Part shown: one piece after another, positions 54,962 to 64,000 of the stretch
Layout of the letters: each line of letters starts with the position of its first letter
Numbering within the stretch: position 1 is the first letter of the stretch
From: Terribacillus aidingensis
GTDB lineage: Bacteria > Bacillota > Bacilli > Bacillales > Amphibacillaceae
Assembly: GCF_040703035.1 (NCBI RefSeq)
Contig: NZ_CP159996.1
Span: 1,522,001-1,586,000, forward strand
Length of the DNA stretch: 64,000 bases
Direction: 5' to 3'
Translations under genes and position numbers: made by a program
The notes under the pieces: generated by a model
What the model was told of the DNA's origin: nothing
Database searches by the model: none
Seen by the model: only the letters and a program-made list of their open reading frames with translations

Positions 54962-57214
54962 GTGACACAGACAGAGAAAACCCTGACCGAACAAGTAATT
55001 GCATGGAGTTCAATGGACATCTCACCGCCTCTATCCGAGATAGAGGCGTTACGTATGGCATCAGAACTTGATGCTGGGGAAGAGGCCTTAAAACAGGGCT
55101 TATATCGGATTATAGCTTTTTACCGGATCATGCGCGTGCATAAACAGGATCCAATCAGCAGACAGCTGCTCGCTGCTTCTGAACGGACTCACCCAATCGT
55201 TATGGAAATCGACCAATTCGCACAAGTGAATCAATACTACCAAGCGCTGATGAACACGGATTTGCCAGTATGGTCGGTTAGGGAAACGGATTTCGATCCT
55301 GCAAAAATGAAGAAATCTCAATCCTTACACAGCCAGCTGACAGATGCAATGCAGGCATATCCTCGAAGAATAGATGGTGCCAGCAAAATAGCATCGGCAT
55401 ACAACCGTTCTTATGAGGAGTTGGAGGATTTACTTGTCCTGCTGGAACAGACAATCGAAACGATTGAAAATAGGAAAACGGGTTCGCCTGTTACAGCGAT
55501 GAACGCAACAGTTCTGCAACTATTAAAATCACTTACAGCTGTAAAGGATGCGCTGCCTGCTGTTTTGAGCCAGGCAAGCGAGAGCCGACCGCTTGAAGTG
55601 CTTGATCAACTGATCGGACTGCAGGATGTGAAGACGTATATTCACGACTATTACCATTATCTCCGTTATCAACAGGAAAGAAAGCAATTCGGATTCCAGA
55701 TGGTAGATGAGCCAGGTCTCAATATGGTCATCACAGGCAATCCCGGAACAGGTAAAACGACCATAGCTCGTCTGCTGGCGAAGCTGTATCATCAGCTTGG
55801 TCTGTTAGAGTCTGATCATGTTGTCGAAGTGAACCGCTCGCATTTGGTTGGTTCGTATCTTGGCCAGAGTGAGGAAAACACGACAAATTATGTGCGTCAG
55901 GCTATCGGCGGCGTGCTATTCATAGATGAAGCGTACAGCTTGAAACGGGAAGGGCAGAGCGGAAATGATTATGGACAAGCAGTAATTGACACGCTTGTCT
56001 CTAGTATGACTAGCAGTGAATATGGCGGCAAATTCGCAGTTATTCTTGCTGGTTATCCAGAAGAGACACGTCAATTTCTGTTTGCCAATCCTGGCCTTCG
56101 CAGCAGGATACCGGATCAGAATTATATCGAGCTTCCGGACTTCGAGACCGAGGAACTGCTGCAGATTGCAGAGAATACAGCACTTGCGAACGATTTCTTC
56201 TTTACGGAAGAAGCACTGCGTCTTGTGAAGGATAATATCGAACAAGCACGTGTGGATGATACATTCGGAAATGCCCGGACCGTTCGGGATATTGTGCTGC
56301 GGATCATTTTCCAAAAAGGAGCAGATCGTAAACTCACGACGGATTCCTGGATTGATCACATGACGCTCTCAGCACAAGATGTGAAAGATCCAAAACAGAA
56401 CGAGGATGAGTCAGAGCCATTACAGCAGCTTGAACAGCTGATCGGGCTGCAGTCGATAAAGGAAGAAGTGAAAAAATTATCTTCCTTTGTACAAGTTCAG
56501 CAGGCGCGGAAGAATAAAGGAGCTCCTGCAGTTCCGATTCAGCTGCATGCTGTTTTTACCGGTAACCCCGGAACGGGAAAGACGACGATTGCGAAAATCT
56601 ATGCTGATATCCTAAAAGAGCGCGGATTGTTGAAGCGGGGACATTTGGTTGTTGCTTCACGAAGTGATTTAGTAGCAGGTTATGTTGGCCAGACTGCTGC
56701 AAAGACGAAAGCAGTCATCCGTGATGCGCTTGGCGGTGTGCTATTCATCGATGAAGCGTATAGCTTGTTCCGTGGATCACAAGATTTCGGTAAAGAAGCA
56801 ATCGACACGCTTGTAGATGAGATGACCAAACATAATGAAAACTTGGTTGTCGTCCTTGCAGGGTATCAGCAGGAAATGAAGCAGTTTATCGACAGCAATC
56901 CCGGCCTTGCTTCGCGTTTTAAGAAGTATTTCATTTTCCCTGATTACAATAGCGAAGAGCTTGTTGCAATCTTTAAGCATGCAATGGGAAATTATGCGTA
57001 TACCCTGTCAGAAGAAGCGGAAGCCTTCCTGAAGGATCGTCTCGCTGCTGTAACAGTAGCGGGGAATGCCAGATTCGTTACGAATCTCTTGGACGAAGCA
57101 ATCCAGTTCCAGTCACTTCGACTTGTGGAAGCCCAAGAGCAGACGGAAATGGATGTGCTGGAGAAGAAAGATATAGAAAATGCTTGGGAAATGGTTAGGA
57201 GAAGTGCTTTATGA
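54962..57214 (+). CDS. tandem CbxX/SpoVK-like double AAA ATPase
   Basis: A 750-residue protein with a helical N-terminal region of about 215 residues and two AAA modules of the CbxX/CfxQ (SpoVK) type. Module 1 has Walker A GNPGTGKTT near residue 259, GVLFIDEAYSL, and Arg finger region NPGLRSRIP. Module 2 has Walker A near residue 534, GVLFIDEAYSLFRG and NPGLASRFKK. Both are intact, so both should hydrolyse ATP. The start is GTG after AAAAGGGGG. The 3' end overlaps yneP by four bases (ATGA). No such gene stands here in B. subtilis. Substrate unknown; type VII secretion and SpoVK-like remodelling are both known contexts of the family. Confidence 0.88.
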   Translation: MTQTEKTLTEQVIAWSSMDISPPLSEIEALRMASELDAGEEALKQGLYRIIAFYRIMRVHKQDPISRQLLAASERTHPIVMEIDQFAQVNQYYQALMNTDLPVWSVRETDFDPAKMKKSQSLHSQLTDAMQAYPRRIDGASKIASAYNRSYEELEDLLVLLEQTIETIENRKTGSPVTAMNATVLQLLKSLTAVKDALPAVLSQASESRPLEVLDQLIGLQDVKTYIHDYYHYLRYQQERKQFGFQMVDEPGLNMVITGNPGTGKTTIARLLAKLYHQLGLLESDHVVEVNRSHLVGSYLGQSEENTTNYVRQAIGGVLFIDEAYSLKREGQSGNDYGQAVIDTLVSSMTSSEYGGKFAVILAGYPEETRQFLFANPGLRSRIPDQNYIELPDFETEELLQIAENTALANDFFFTEEALRLVKDNIEQARVDDTFGNARTVRDIVLRIIFQKGADRKLTTDSWIDHMTLSAQDVKDPKQNEDESEPLQQLEQLIGLQSIKEEVKKLSSFVQVQQARKNKGAPAVPIQLHAVFTGNPGTGKTTIAKIYADILKERGLLKRGHLVVASRSDLVAGYVGQTAAKTKAVIRDALGGVLFIDEAYSLFRGSQDFGKEAIDTLVDEMTKHNENLVVVLAGYQQEMKQFIDSNPGLASRFKKYFIFPDYNSEELVAIFKHAMGNYAYTLSEEAEAFLKDRLAAVTVAGNARFVTNLLDEAIQFQSLRLVEAQEQTEMDVLEKKDIENAWEMVRRSAL

Positions 57215-57630
57215 AGAAATCAACATCAGAAATAAATGTAAGATACGGCGAAACCGACCAAATGGGTGTTGTGTATCACGTGAATTATCTTGTTTGGTTT
57301 GAGATAGGCCGGACCGACTTTATTGAAACATTGGGATTACGCTATGCGGCGATGGAGGATGACGGCTTTCTTTCCCCAGTTGTGGATGCGAAATTGAATT
57401 TCCATTATCCTGTACGGTACGGAGAAAAGCCGATTGTGGAAACATGGCTACAATCTTATGATGGTATTCGGACGATGTATCGCTATGAAATCAAAAATGA
57501 AGACGGTAAGCTTTGTGTTTCCGGAACGTCGACTCATACAGTAGTGAAAAAGGAAACCTTCCGCCCGGTGTCCATTCGTCGCTCTCTGCCGGAATGGCAT
57601 GCTGCTTATTCGAAAGCTTTGGAAGCATAA
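57211..57630 (+). CDS. yneP: acyl-CoA thioesterase YneP (4HBT family)
   Basis: A 139-residue hotdog-fold thioesterase of the 4-hydroxybenzoyl-CoA type: RYGETDQMGVVYHVNYLVWF contains the catalytic Asp, followed by EIGRTDFIETLG. The family hydrolyses acyl-CoA or acyl carrier protein thioesters. Its ATG overlaps the stop of the AAA gene, which suggests that the two are made together. Confidence 0.9.
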   Translation: MKKSTSEINVRYGETDQMGVVYHVNYLVWFEIGRTDFIETLGLRYAAMEDDGFLSPVVDAKLNFHYPVRYGEKPIVETWLQSYDGIRTMYRYEIKNEDGKLCVSGTSTHTVVKKETFRPVSIRRSLPEWHAAYSKALEA

Positions 57631-57632
57631 CG

Positions 57633-57950
57633 ATGGCATTTGGGATCAGGCGTAATGAATTGAAAGTATGGAAGGAACGTGTCCGCCAAGGGGAGATTGC
57701 TTTTTTGACCCACTATTGGCTGGACGCGCGATTTCCTGAAGCAAAGACAGTGACAAAGGCAGGCTGTGCCGACCGGCAGAAGCTGATAGATTGGGGAGCG
57801 CAGTATGGCTTGCAGGAAGCTTGGATTGACGAGCATGAAGACCTGCTTCATTTCGATCTGATCGGGGATTATCAGCTTCGTATACTTCAAGCCGAACAGC
57901 AATGGGAGCAGCTGGAGAGATTTCAGCTCTTACCAATTAAAAAGCAGTAA
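57633..57950 (+). CDS. yneQ: YneQ family protein
   Basis: A 105-residue soluble protein: FGIRRNELKVWKERVRQGEI, FLTHYWLDARFPEAKTVTKA and DLLHFDLIGDYQLRIL match the YneQ family, which has no assigned function. The start at 57633 lies two bases after the yneP stop and is preceded by a Shine-Dalgarno-poor sequence (GGAAGCATAA), so translation probably depends on coupling. A longer frame from 57513 overlaps yneP and is rejected. Confidence 0.82.
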   Translation: MAFGIRRNELKVWKERVRQGEIAFLTHYWLDARFPEAKTVTKAGCADRQKLIDWGAQYGLQEAWIDEHEDLLHFDLIGDYQLRILQAEQQWEQLERFQLLPIKKQ

Positions 57951-57978
57951 TCCAAAAAGGATTACTGCTTTTTTTCAT
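57941..57978. terminator. Bidirectional terminator between yneQ and yidD
   Basis: A perfect 13-bp stem (57941-57953 with 57959-57971) with a five-base loop and A/T tracts on both sides lies between the convergent genes and includes the yneQ stop. Confidence 0.92.
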
Positions 57979-58207
57979 GATGGTGCTCACATGTGGTACC
58001 GGGTACAGGGTCAAATCCGCCCCGATGAAAAGGCTGGCATTTAGCGATTCGCTTAATAGTTAGCCAGCCGCCTTTCCACGCGCCATACCGCTTGATTGCC
58101 TCCAGTCCGTATTGCGAGCAGGTCGGATAAAAACGGCAGGATGGCGGTGTTACAGGGCTGATGAATCGGCGGTAGAAACGGATCAAGGCTAAAAATACCT
58201 TGTCCAT
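57962..58207 (-). CDS. yidD: membrane protein insertion efficiency factor YidD
   Basis: An 81-residue YidD. It has an amphipathic N-terminus ([20 protein letters not shown]), the conserved cysteine pattern [18 protein letters not shown], and [20 protein letters not shown]. It assists the YidC insertase. The ribosome binding site GAGGAG is formed by the last codons of folE2, so the two are co-transcribed on the minus strand. Confidence 0.93.
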   Translation of the reverse strand: MDKVFLALIRFYRRFISPVTPPSCRFYPTCSQYGLEAIKRYGAWKGGWLTIKRIAKCQPFHRGGFDPVPGTTCEHHHEKKQ

Positions 58208-58211
58208 ATAC

Positions 58212-59144
58212 TTACTCCTCTTCGTCGCGTTTGTCGTAGCTCAATGTAGCTACAGCGTCATGCAAATGGATGGATTCTTCGTTGCTGCAGGATACAGTGA
58301 ATTTCTCCACGTAATCAAGCTCATACAAATCAGCTGCAACCAGACGGACCATATCCTCGACAAAGCGCGGGTTTTCATAAGCTGTCTCCGTAACCATCTT
58401 CTCATCCGGACGCTTCAGGACTGGGTGAATACGGGCACTAGCATTGCTTTCGGCAGCTTCGAGCAAGTCTTCCTTCCAGTCGCGAACATCTTCATCGAAC
58501 GTATCTGTGAGCTGTACTTCCATTGAAACAATACCACGCTGGTTATGTGCGCTGTATTCGCTGATTTCTTTCGAGCAAGGGCATAGTGTTGTTACTGTGC
58601 CGGAAAGTTTAGCTGTCGTGCGGAAGCCAGTTTGTTTGTCGTAAGCAACTTCCAGCGTTGCATCCGCGTGATTTAATCCTGTCATGCCGGAAGCAGGGCC
58701 GCTTCGCTCAAAGAACCACGGAAATGTTACTTTCACACGTGCATCTTCTTGTTTCAAGCGGTCTGCAAGCTCTGCAACGAATAGCTGCAGGCTTTTCACA
58801 GAAACAGTGAATCCATTTTTATGATACAAATCCAGCTGTTCAGTGAACCGGCTCATATTTGTACCTTTGCTATCCTGCTGGATGCTGGAAGTGAATTCGA
58901 ACGTTCCGATCGTAGTCTGCATAGCCGGACGTGTATTGCTGATCACTTGGATCGGATGTTTAACTTTCGCAATGCCAACTGCATCTATATGGAAAAGAAA
59001 GTTCTTTTTCGTATTTTGTAAGTCAGCCATATCGGCTTTATTTTCTGGTTTCGTCTTTTTGCCTGGAGCTACGGAGCCAAACAATTTATGACGTTCTGCC
59101 TTGGATGGCAGCTGTTTTTTAGTTGGTGTGTGTAGGTGCTGCAT
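58212..59144 (-). CDS. folE2: GTP cyclohydrolase FolE2
   Basis: A 310-residue type IB GTP cyclohydrolase, first enzyme of folate and queuosine precursor synthesis. The metal-ligand Cys is in [20 protein letters not shown], and [14 protein letters not shown] and a His-rich C-terminal part ([17 protein letters not shown]) are typical. FolE2 works with metals other than zinc and is a zinc-starvation backup in B. subtilis. No clear Zur box was found in the 100-base upstream gap. GAAAGGAG precedes the ATG. Confidence 0.93.
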   Translation of the reverse strand: MQHLHTPTKKQLPSKAERHKLFGSVAPGKKTKPENKADMADLQNTKKNFLFHIDAVGIAKVKHPIQVISNTRPAMQTTIGTFEFTSSIQQDSKGTNMSRFTEQLDLYHKNGFTVSVKSLQLFVAELADRLKQEDARVKVTFPWFFERSGPASGMTGLNHADATLEVAYDKQTGFRTTAKLSGTVTTLCPCSKEISEYSAHNQRGIVSMEVQLTDTFDEDVRDWKEDLLEAAESNASARIHPVLKRPDEKMVTETAYENPRFVEDMVRLVAADLYELDYVEKFTVSCSNEESIHLHDAVATLSYDKRDEEE

Positions 59145-59242
59145 AATTGTACTCCTTTCAAAGTCGCATGGACTAGCTTAAAGTATACCCGATGGTAAGC
59201 CCGTAATTCAATTGTCTGAACCGAGTAAATCCCGGGGAAATG

Positions 59243-59277
59243 AAAAAAACAATCCCGCTTACCTGGAATTGTTTTTC
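59243..59277 (-). terminator. Terminator of plsY
   Basis: On the minus strand AACAATTCC pairs, with one G-T pair, with GGGATTGTT, followed by seven T residues. Confidence 0.8.
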
Positions 59278-59861
59278 ACGAGGAAGGACGCTTTCGGTTC
59301 TTCACGTCTGATAATCCGGACGATATTCTGTCTATGCTTATAGAGGATGAATATTGCCAGTAATCCGAGAACGATAGTCAGCACGATATCCTGTGCGATA
59401 AAGAGCGAGACGATAACGCCTACAACGCCAGCTGTCATGGAAGCAAGAGATACATATTTGCTGATGAGCAGCACGATGACAAAACTTGCAATAATGATGG
59501 CAAACAGCAAGGCATTGACACCTAAGATGATTCCAGCTGAAGTCGCGACAGCCTTACCGCCTTTGAACCGGGCGAATATAGGATAAACGTGCCCGATGAC
59601 TGCTCCAAGACCGATGATCAGCAGATATAAGTCGAATCCGAAAAGAACAGGCAGGATGGTTGCAATTGTTCCTTTTAAGATATCCGCAATCAAAACGATT
59701 ATTCCAGCTTTCTTACCGAGTATCCGGAATGTGTTCGTTGCACCAAGATTACCGCTTCCGTGCTCTCTAACATCTATATTGTAGCCTACTTTGCCGACAA
59801 TCAAGGCAGAAGGTATCGAACCGATTACATAGGCGAGCAGGATGAATAACACGTATTCCAT
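59259..59861 (-). CDS. plsY: glycerol-3-phosphate acyltransferase PlsY
   Basis: A 200-residue membrane acyltransferase that moves the acyl group from acyl-phosphate to glycerol-3-phosphate. Conserved cytoplasmic loops are present: [31 protein letters not shown], and [15 protein letters not shown]. Five to six helices are seen. The start at 59861 is seven bases after AAAGGAG; an ATG two codons earlier lies too close to that site. It is the yneS equivalent of the syntenic block. Confidence 0.93.
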   Translation of the reverse strand: MEYVLFILLAYVIGSIPSALIVGKVGYNIDVREHGSGNLGATNTFRILGKKAGIIVLIADILKGTIATILPVLFGFDLYLLIIGLGAVIGHVYPIFARFKGGKAVATSAGIILGVNALLFAIIIASFVIVLLISKYVSLASMTAGVVGVIVSLFIAQDIVLTIVLGLLAIFILYKHRQNIVRIIRREEPKASFLVKNNSR

Positions 59862-60014
59862 ATACATTCTCCTTTAACAACAAACGTTCCTATAGCTTGC
59901 TTATCCATTTTAGCACGAAGTATCATGGAAGGGCATAACTTTTTACATAGTATAGGATTAATTCCCTAGTTGCAAGGGTAATGAAACACTTAGTACATAA
60001 TACGAGGTGAAGGC

Positions 60015-61082
60015 ATGATTGAATTCAAAGGTGTACATAAGACGTATCCAGACGGAACGGAGGCTATCAAAAACTTCAATCTGGAAATAAAGGAGGGGGA
60101 ACTTCTTACACTCATCGGTCCAAGCGGCTGCGGCAAGACGACGACGATGAAAATGATTAACCGGCTTGTCGAACCAACCTCAGGAGAGATATACATAAAT
60201 GGAAAACAATTAAAAGAATACAACATACACGAACTACGATGGAATATCGGCTATGTATTGCAGCAAATAGCGCTTTTTCCGCATATGACGGTAGAGGAGA
60301 ACATTGCTGTGGTTCCGGAGATGAAAAAGTGGAAGAAGAAAGATATTCAGAACCGCGCAAAAGAATTGATGCAGATGGTTGGCATGGAGCCTTCCATTTA
60401 TCTGAAAAAGAAGCCGTCCGAATTATCCGGCGGCCAACAGCAGCGCGTCGGTGTGATTCGTGCTCTCGCAGCTGATCCGCAGATTTTGCTGATGGATGAG
60501 CCTTTCAGTGCATTGGATCCGATAAGCAGAGAAGGGCTGCAAAAAGATATCAGGAAATTACAGCAGCAGATTAAGAAGACGATAGTTTTCGTGACGCATG
60601 ATATCGATGAGGCTACGGCGTTAGGTGATCGGATCTGTCTTATGAATACCGGGGAAATCATCCAGGTGGATACGCCGCAGAAATTGATACTTGAGCCGCG
60701 TAATTCCTTCGTTCGCAGCTTTATAGGAGATAAGAAATCACCATGGCAGACTGCGGTGGATATAGTAGCCTCCCAAACTGCCTCGAGAATTCTGACTCAA
60801 ACAGCATACGAAGAAGGCGATTATGATCATGGTCAAGCCTATATTCTATCAAGTGACGATGGACAAGTACTGTGTGCGGTGGAGCATGGCACACAGCAAA
60901 ACGTCATGGAAATCCCGAATGACTTGAATGTATTGGAGGCAGTAAAAGTATTTGAAAATACTGGTACTAGCATCCTGCCTATCACTAAAAACAACGAACT
61001 GATCGGTACACTTACGCAGCAGGAGCTATTGACGTTCCTAGCGAGTAAGACGGAAGTCAAGAATGGGGTGGTCACGCAATGA
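60015..61082 (+). CDS. osmoprotectant/ergothioneine-type ABC importer, ATP-binding protein with CBS region
   Basis: A 355-residue ABC ATPase of the OpuCA/ProV group: Walker A GPSGCGKTT, signature LSGGQQQR, Walker B ILLMDEPFSALDP. The last 100 residues contain a CBS-type region (GTSILPITKNNELIGTL) that in OpuA/OpuC-like proteins senses ionic strength or nucleotides. GAGGTGAAGG precedes the ATG. The 3' end overlaps the fused permease gene by four bases. Confidence 0.9.
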   Translation: MIEFKGVHKTYPDGTEAIKNFNLEIKEGELLTLIGPSGCGKTTTMKMINRLVEPTSGEIYINGKQLKEYNIHELRWNIGYVLQQIALFPHMTVEENIAVVPEMKKWKKKDIQNRAKELMQMVGMEPSIYLKKKPSELSGGQQQRVGVIRALAADPQILLMDEPFSALDPISREGLQKDIRKLQQQIKKTIVFVTHDIDEATALGDRICLMNTGEIIQVDTPQKLILEPRNSFVRSFIGDKKSPWQTAVDIVASQTASRILTQTAYEEGDYDHGQAYILSSDDGQVLCAVEHGTQQNVMEIPNDLNVLEAVKVFENTGTSILPITKNNELIGTLTQQELLTFLASKTEVKNGVVTQ

Positions 61083-62599
61083 ACGCATTCTTGCACGTAT
61101 TCGAGCAGCGAAGTCATTCCTTATGGGCAGCTTTAGGAGAACATCTGCAAATATCGATCATCGCTTTGCTTATCAGTATTGCAATAGCAGTACCGCTTGG
61201 TCTTCTGCTGAGTCGCTCCAAAAAACTGGCCGAACCGATTATAGCAGTAGCAGCAGTACTGCAGACGATTCCTAGTCTCGCTATATTGGCATTCTTGATT
61301 CCACTGATAGGTATCGGGACGAAACCCGCCGTTGTAGCACTTATCATTTATGCCCTTCTTCCTATACTCCGTAATACATATACCGGTATAGCAGAAGTCG
61401 ATCCTGCTTTGAAAGAAGCAGCTACTGGTATGGGAATGAACAGTTTCCGTCGTCTTCGCAAGGTAGAGCTGCCGCTTGCGATGCCAATCATCATGGCCGG
61501 TATAAGGACAGCAATGGTCATGATTGTCGGGACTACTACTATCGCTGCTTTAATCGGTGCTGGCGGACTCGGGGAACTGATCTTGTTAGGAATTGACCGT
61601 GGCGGCGATGTAAACCTAATCCTACTTGGTGCAATACCGGCAGCTTTGCTTGCTATACTGCTGGACTTGGTTATTCGTATTTTCGAGCGCACGAGTCGGA
61701 AATTTGGCTTCAAATCACTGGCAGTCTTGCTTCTTGTAGCTATAATCGGAGTCATTACACCGTTTATGGTTGCAAAAGATAATCAGCCAGATCTAGTGAT
61801 TGGCGGGAAACTCAATGCAGAGCCTACCATTTTGATCAATATGTATAAGCTGCTTATCGAGGATCAGTCTGATCTACAGGTGGAATTGGAGCCGAATCTA
61901 GGTAAAACAGATTTCCTGTTTGAAGCATTGAAAAGCGGCAGTATTGATATTTATCCGGAATTCAGCGGTACTGCACTAGTAACATTAGCAGGTGAACAAG
62001 CAGAAAGTAACGACGGTCAAGAAGTGTACGAGCAGGCGAAGGAAGCTATGCTTGAGAAGTTCGACATGGCATACTTGGAACCTATGGCGTACAATAATAC
62101 GTATACACTTGCAGTAAAACGATCTTACGCAGAGGAGAACGACCTGCAGACGATTGCAGACCTTCGAAAAATGGATGGTGAGATGACGGCCGGTTTCACA
62201 TTGGAATTCAGCGACCGGGAAGATGGCTATTTAGGCATTCAGGACCTTTATGGTGTCGAGTTTGGTAAGCTGAGTACATTGGATCCCGGTATACGTCAAC
62301 AGGCGATTGAAGTGGATGATGTAGATATTATCGACGCTTATTCGACAGACAGTTATATAAGAGATTTGGACCTTGTCACCCTGGACGACCCTGAAAATCT
62401 GTTCCCGCCATATCAAGGAGCGCCGCTGATGCGTCAGGAGACGCTGGATGAATACCCGGAGCTTGCTGACATATTGGGACAGCTTGCGGGTAAGATAACA
62501 GATGAGCAAATGACAGAGATGAATTATCAAGTCGATTTCGAAGGGAAGCAGCCAGAGGATGTTGCAAGAAAATTCCTTGAGCAGGAAGGTCTACTCTAA
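61079..62599 (+). CDS. fused permease and substrate-binding protein of an OpuF/EgtU-type ABC importer
   Basis: A 506-residue two-part protein. Residues 1-215 form the BPD_transp_1 permease (LRKVELPLAMPIIMAGIRTA as the EAA-like loop). Residues 230-506 are an OpuAC-type binding domain exposed outside (IDIYPEFSGTALVTLAGE, NNTYTLAVKRSY, EFSDREDGYLGIQDLYGVEF, LFPPYQGAP). Such fusions occur in compatible-solute importers (OpuFB) and in EgtU/BilEB proteins, now known to import ergothioneine in some Firmicutes. The binding residues cannot be settled by eye, so the substrate is left open. ATGA overlap with the ATPase gene shows coupling. Confidence 0.9.
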   Translation: MNAFLHVFEQRSHSLWAALGEHLQISIIALLISIAIAVPLGLLLSRSKKLAEPIIAVAAVLQTIPSLAILAFLIPLIGIGTKPAVVALIIYALLPILRNTYTGIAEVDPALKEAATGMGMNSFRRLRKVELPLAMPIIMAGIRTAMVMIVGTTTIAALIGAGGLGELILLGIDRGGDVNLILLGAIPAALLAILLDLVIRIFERTSRKFGFKSLAVLLLVAIIGVITPFMVAKDNQPDLVIGGKLNAEPTILINMYKLLIEDQSDLQVELEPNLGKTDFLFEALKSGSIDIYPEFSGTALVTLAGEQAESNDGQEVYEQAKEAMLEKFDMAYLEPMAYNNTYTLAVKRSYAEENDLQTIADLRKMDGEMTAGFTLEFSDREDGYLGIQDLYGVEFGKLSTLDPGIRQQAIEVDDVDIIDAYSTDSYIRDLDLVTLDDPENLFPPYQGAPLMRQETLDEYPELADILGQLAGKITDEQMTEMNYQVDFEGKQPEDVARKFLEQEGLL

Positions 62600-62616
62600 A
62601 GAAAGGGGCATGAATA

Positions 62617-63045
62617 ATGACGTTTCAGAATCCAGAGAATGAACAGATTCGTGACATATTAGTAAATGCAAAAACGATTGCGGTAGTGGGGCTGTCTGAT
62701 TCCCCGGCCCGCACCTCCTATGGCGTGTCTCGGGCGATGCAGCAGGCTGGATATAAAATTATCCCAGTCAATCCGCATGTAACCGAAGTTCTTGGCGAGA
62801 AAGCCTATCCAAGCTTAGCTGATGTACCTGGTGAGATTGATATTATCAATGTCTTTCGCCGTTCGGAATTTCTGCCTGGTTTGGCTAGGGAAGCAAGCAA
62901 GACCAATGCTCGTATCTTCTGGACTCAACAAGGTGTTTATGATGAAGGAGCGGCCTCTTATTTAGAACAAGAAGGCTTTACGGTCTTGATGGATCTATGT
63001 ATCAAAGTCGCCCATAGTGTGCTTGTCGGGCCTACCCGCAATTGA
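62617..63045 (+). CDS. yneT: CoA-binding domain protein YneT
   Basis: A 142-residue CoA_binding_2 (succinyl-CoA ligase-like Rossmann) protein: TIAVVGLSDSPARTSYGVSR, NPHVTEVLGEKAYPSL, IDIINVFRRSEFLP and FWTQQGVYDEGA are characteristic. Function unknown. GAAAGGGGC precedes the ATG. It is the expected end of the yneP-yneT block. Confidence 0.92.
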   Translation: MTFQNPENEQIRDILVNAKTIAVVGLSDSPARTSYGVSRAMQQAGYKIIPVNPHVTEVLGEKAYPSLADVPGEIDIINVFRRSEFLPGLAREASKTNARIFWTQQGVYDEGAASYLEQEGFTVLMDLCIKVAHSVLVGPTRN

Positions 63046-63049
63046 CTTT

Positions 63050-63080
63050 ACCCCATCTGCTCCCAGCAGATGGGGTTCTT
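63050..63080 (+). terminator. Terminator of yneT
   Basis: A perfect 12-bp stem (63050-63061 with 63065-63076) with a CCC loop is followed by a short T run. Confidence 0.88.
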
Positions 63081-63132
63081 GTATCATTAGCGTATACTAG
63101 AACGAATGCAGATTTAAAAAGGAGGAATCAAC

Positions 63133-64000
63133 GTGGGTTTAGATGGTAAATTGGATAGTTCGTATGCGGCACTGCCTGAAGCTTTCTACACACGGATGGA
63201 ACCGAATCCGGTCAGTGATCCGCAGATGGTGAAATGGAACGAGAAGCTAGCAGCACATCTTGGAATCGAACAGGAAGGTGTTCTAGAAGCCTTGGCAGGT
63301 AATGCTTTTCCGCAGGGAGCAATTCCGATTGCGCAAGCATATGCTGGTCACCAATTCGGCAATTTTACTATGCTTGGTGATGGACGGGCTTTCCTTCTAG
63401 GTGAATGGCAGGACCAGAAGGGCAAGAAAGTGGATATCCAGCTGAAGGGTGCAGGACGCACGCCTTATTCCAGAGGCGGTGACGGTCGTGCAGCACTCGG
63501 ACCGATGCTTCGGGAGTATGTGATCAGTGAAGCGATGCATGGGCTTGGTATCCCGACAACACGAAGCTTGGCTGTCGTTGCTACAGGTGAACCTATATAC
63601 CGGGAAACCGAGTTGCCTGGTGCAATACTCACCAGGATCGCAGCAAGCCATATTCGTGTGGGGACGTTCGAATATGCGAGAAGATTTTGTTCAGAGCTTG
63701 AGCTGAAGGCTTTGGCTGATTACAGCATACAGCGTCATTATCCAGAGCTTGCAGATCAGCCTGATAAGTATGTGCGATTTTTCCAAGCGGTAGTGGAGCG
63801 CCAGGCTGCACTGCTTGCTAAATGGGTAAGTGTCGGTTTCATCCACGGTGTGATGAATACAGACAATATGACGATCAGCGGGGAAACGATTGATTATGGG
63901 CCGTGTGCCTTCCTCGATACGTATGAACCAATGACTGTATATAGCTCCATTGACCTTCAAGGGCGTTATGCATACGCCAATCAGCCGCCAATTGCTGCGT
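63133..64000 (+). CDS. selO: protein adenylyltransferase SelO (YdiU/UPF0061), 5' part
   Basis: The frame opens with GTG eight bases after AAAGGAGGA and runs open to the window edge (289 codons), so the gene is truncated by the window and not by mutation. It shows the SelO pseudokinase motifs: [60 protein letters not shown], and [20 protein letters not shown]. SelO transfers AMP to Ser, Thr or Tyr of proteins in redox stress. The usual C-terminal half is outside the window. Confidence 0.93.
   Translation, partial: MGLDGKLDSSYAALPEAFYTRMEPNPVSDPQMVKWNEKLAAHLGIEQEGVLEALAGNAFPQGAIPIAQAYAGHQFGNFTMLGDGRAFLLGEWQDQKGKKVDIQLKGAGRTPYSRGGDGRAALGPMLREYVISEAMHGLGIPTTRSLAVVATGEPIYRETELPGAILTRIAASHIRVGTFEYARRFCSELELKALADYSIQRHYPELADQPDKYVRFFQAVVERQAALLAKWVSVGFIHGVMNTDNMTISGETIDYGPCAFLDTYEPMTVYSSIDLQGRYAYANQPPIAA

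Noticed and set aside
59145..59258. Zur box upstream of folE2
   Set aside because: FolE2 is often zinc-regulated, but no long A/T palindrome of the Zur type was found.

Overview
The window is a stretch of chromosome from a low-to-medium GC, endospore-forming member of the Bacillaceae. The evidence is gene content (spoVS, cotE, spoVK, sirA, sspP, a gerA-type germinant receptor, an aconitase of B. subtilis size), strong AGGAGG-type ribosome binding sites, B. subtilis-type SOS boxes, GlnR boxes, and a gene order that follows B. subtilis from ymfF through recA, mutSL, glnRA, lexA and citB to yneT. The genus cannot be fixed from sequence alone; a Terribacillus-like organism is a guess. No rRNA, tRNA, CRISPR array or intact insertion sequence was seen.

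Layout. 1-3.7 kb: tail of a nucleoside-binding lipoprotein gene and the nupOPQ-type ABC transporter. 3.9-11.3 kb: ymfF-ymfH-ymfI-ymfJ-ymfK-rodZ-pgsA-cinA (peptidase-like proteins, cell shape, phosphatidylglycerol synthesis, competence/damage protein). 11.4-18.3 kb: recA, rny, ymdB, spoVS, miaB, ymcA, cotE. 18.4-26.5 kb: mutS-mutL, a leaderless M23 peptidoglycan hydrolase, a divergent Dps, miaA, hfq, spoVK. 26.5-30.5 kb: a three-gene germinant receptor operon inserted between spoVK and hflX. 30.6-34.9 kb: hflX-ynbB and glnR-glnA. 35-41.2 kb: an accessory region with a frameshifted surface deacetylase, an Arr rifamycin ADP-ribosyltransferase, a lone holin-like gene, a TetR/short-chain dehydrogenase pair and small phage-like genes. 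Part of it lies between the real glnA 3' end and a decayed second copy of that end plus its terminator. 41.3-46.1 kb: lexA, an SOS-controlled 31-residue membrane peptide in the place of yneA, yneB, ynzC, tkt, sirA, yneF. 46.1-51.2 kb: a RlaP-type nucleotidyltransferase, yndM, then ccdA / orphan mnhB / CheY-like yneI / ccdC and a sporulation-type histidine kinase. 51.3-64 kb: sspP, citB, a thioredoxin-like protein, a double-AAA SpoVK-like ATPase, yneP, yneQ, yidD, folE2, plsY, a fused permease/binding-protein ABC importer, yneT and the 5' part of selO.

How it fits together. Most of the window is housekeeping: DNA repair (recA, mutSL, lexA), RNA decay and modification (rny, ymcA, miaA, miaB, hfq), nitrogen assimilation (glnRA) and the TCA cycle (citB), mixed with sporulation and germination functions. 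The most interesting departures from the usual order are the mini-peptide behind the SOS promoter, the duplicated glnA 3' end, the Dps without its ferroxidase ligands, the orphan MnhB inside the cytochrome c biogenesis cluster, and the tandem SpoVK-like ATPase overlapping yneP.
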